DNA from: Candidatus Roizmanbacteria bacterium
Lineage (GTDB): Bacteria > Patescibacteriota > Microgenomatia > UBA1406 > GWC2-37-13
Length of the DNA stretch: 5,859 bases
Direction: 5' to 3'
Assembly (NCBI GenBank): GCA_016206365.1
Contig: JACQRR010000173.1
Coordinates: forward strand, 1-5,859
The notes under the pieces were generated by a model. That model did no database searches, had not been told where the DNA came from, and worked only from the letters and a program-made list of their open reading frames with translations. A program made the translations under genes and the position numbers. Below are positions 5,654-5,859 of the stretch, one piece after another (within the stretch, counting starts at the first letter, position 1; the number at the start of each line of letters is the position of its first letter).

Positions 5654-5859
5654 TCAAGGCAATTTTATTAAAACAACCCCAAATATCATAACGGAAGCGG
5701 CAATCCATGAACCTCTAGTTGGCTTATCTCCAAAAAGAAAATACCCCAGCGCTAGAACAAAAATTACCTCAAGTTTTTTCACTCCGTGAACTAAAGCTAC
5801 AGGACCAGAAATAAATCCTAAAAATATAATCAAGGCAAGTAGCATATAAACACCACTAG
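5654..5859 (-). CDS. EamA/DMT-type membrane transporter, C-terminal part (runs off the window)
   Basis: The reading frame is open from the right edge of the window to a TGA at 5656-5654 and encodes at least 67 residues. An internal ATG exists at 5845, but the frame continues upstream of it with Ser-Gly-Val-Tyr, so the true start lies beyond the window. The sequence has three hydrophobic stretches: LLALIIFLGFISGPVALVHG, then VIFVLALGYFLFG, then WIAASVMIFGVVLIKL. The pattern of a helix, a short KKLE turn, a helix ending in FGDKPT, and a final helix with GVVLI matches the last part of EamA-domain transporters of the drug/metabolite superfamily. The substrate cannot be predicted. The end is usual for the family, with no tail after the last helix. 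Confidence 0.72.
   Translation of the reverse strand, partial: SGVYMLLALIIFLGFISGPVALVHGVKKLEVIFVLALGYFLFGDKPTRGSWIAASVMIFGVVLIKLP

Overview
The window looks like a piece of an AT-rich bacterial genome, most likely from the Patescibacteria/Candidate Phyla Radiation and perhaps a Microgenomates-like lineage. This is inferred from compact overlapping genes, few Shine-Dalgarno sites, short degenerate repeat hairpins between genes, and a PEGA-SH3 surface protein of a kind common there. No rRNA or other marker is present, so the placement is tentative. TGA is used as a stop for several genes, which argues against the UGA-recoding CPR lineages.

Bases 1-4389 (plus strand) form a nucleotide-sugar and glycosyl-transfer cluster. 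The tail of an unidentified upstream gene overlaps an RmlD-family sugar-nucleotide reductase. After a repeat-rich gap containing a likely promoter come three tightly overlapping genes: UDP-glucose 6-dehydrogenase (ugd), a UDP-glucuronate decarboxylase/UDP-xylose synthase-like enzyme, and a GT2 glycosyltransferase fused to a GtrA-type membrane domain. Read together, UDP-glucose would become UDP-glucuronate and then UDP-xylose, and the membrane-bound transferase would load a sugar onto a polyprenyl-phosphate carrier for export. The sugar used by the transferase cannot be read from the sequence.

Bases 4391-4490 hold inverted arrays of a short AATT..CT unit between two converging genes. From 4492 to 5355 (minus strand) lies a membrane-anchored protein with two PEGA domains and an SH3b domain, with a good promoter directly upstream. 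Bases 5356-5653 hold no intact gene. They contain that promoter, a perfect 11-bp inverted repeat resembling a minus-strand terminator, and a decayed C-terminal remnant of a DUF763-family gene with an in-frame TAG. From 5654 to the window edge (minus strand) is the C-terminal end of an EamA/DMT-type membrane transporter.

I see no clear new defence or mobile system. The best leads are the altered cofactor-binding position in Ugd, the repeat-derived tail of the RmlD-like protein, two promoters predicting leaderless mRNAs, the repeat arrays, and the DUF763 remnant that breaks off beside the palindrome.
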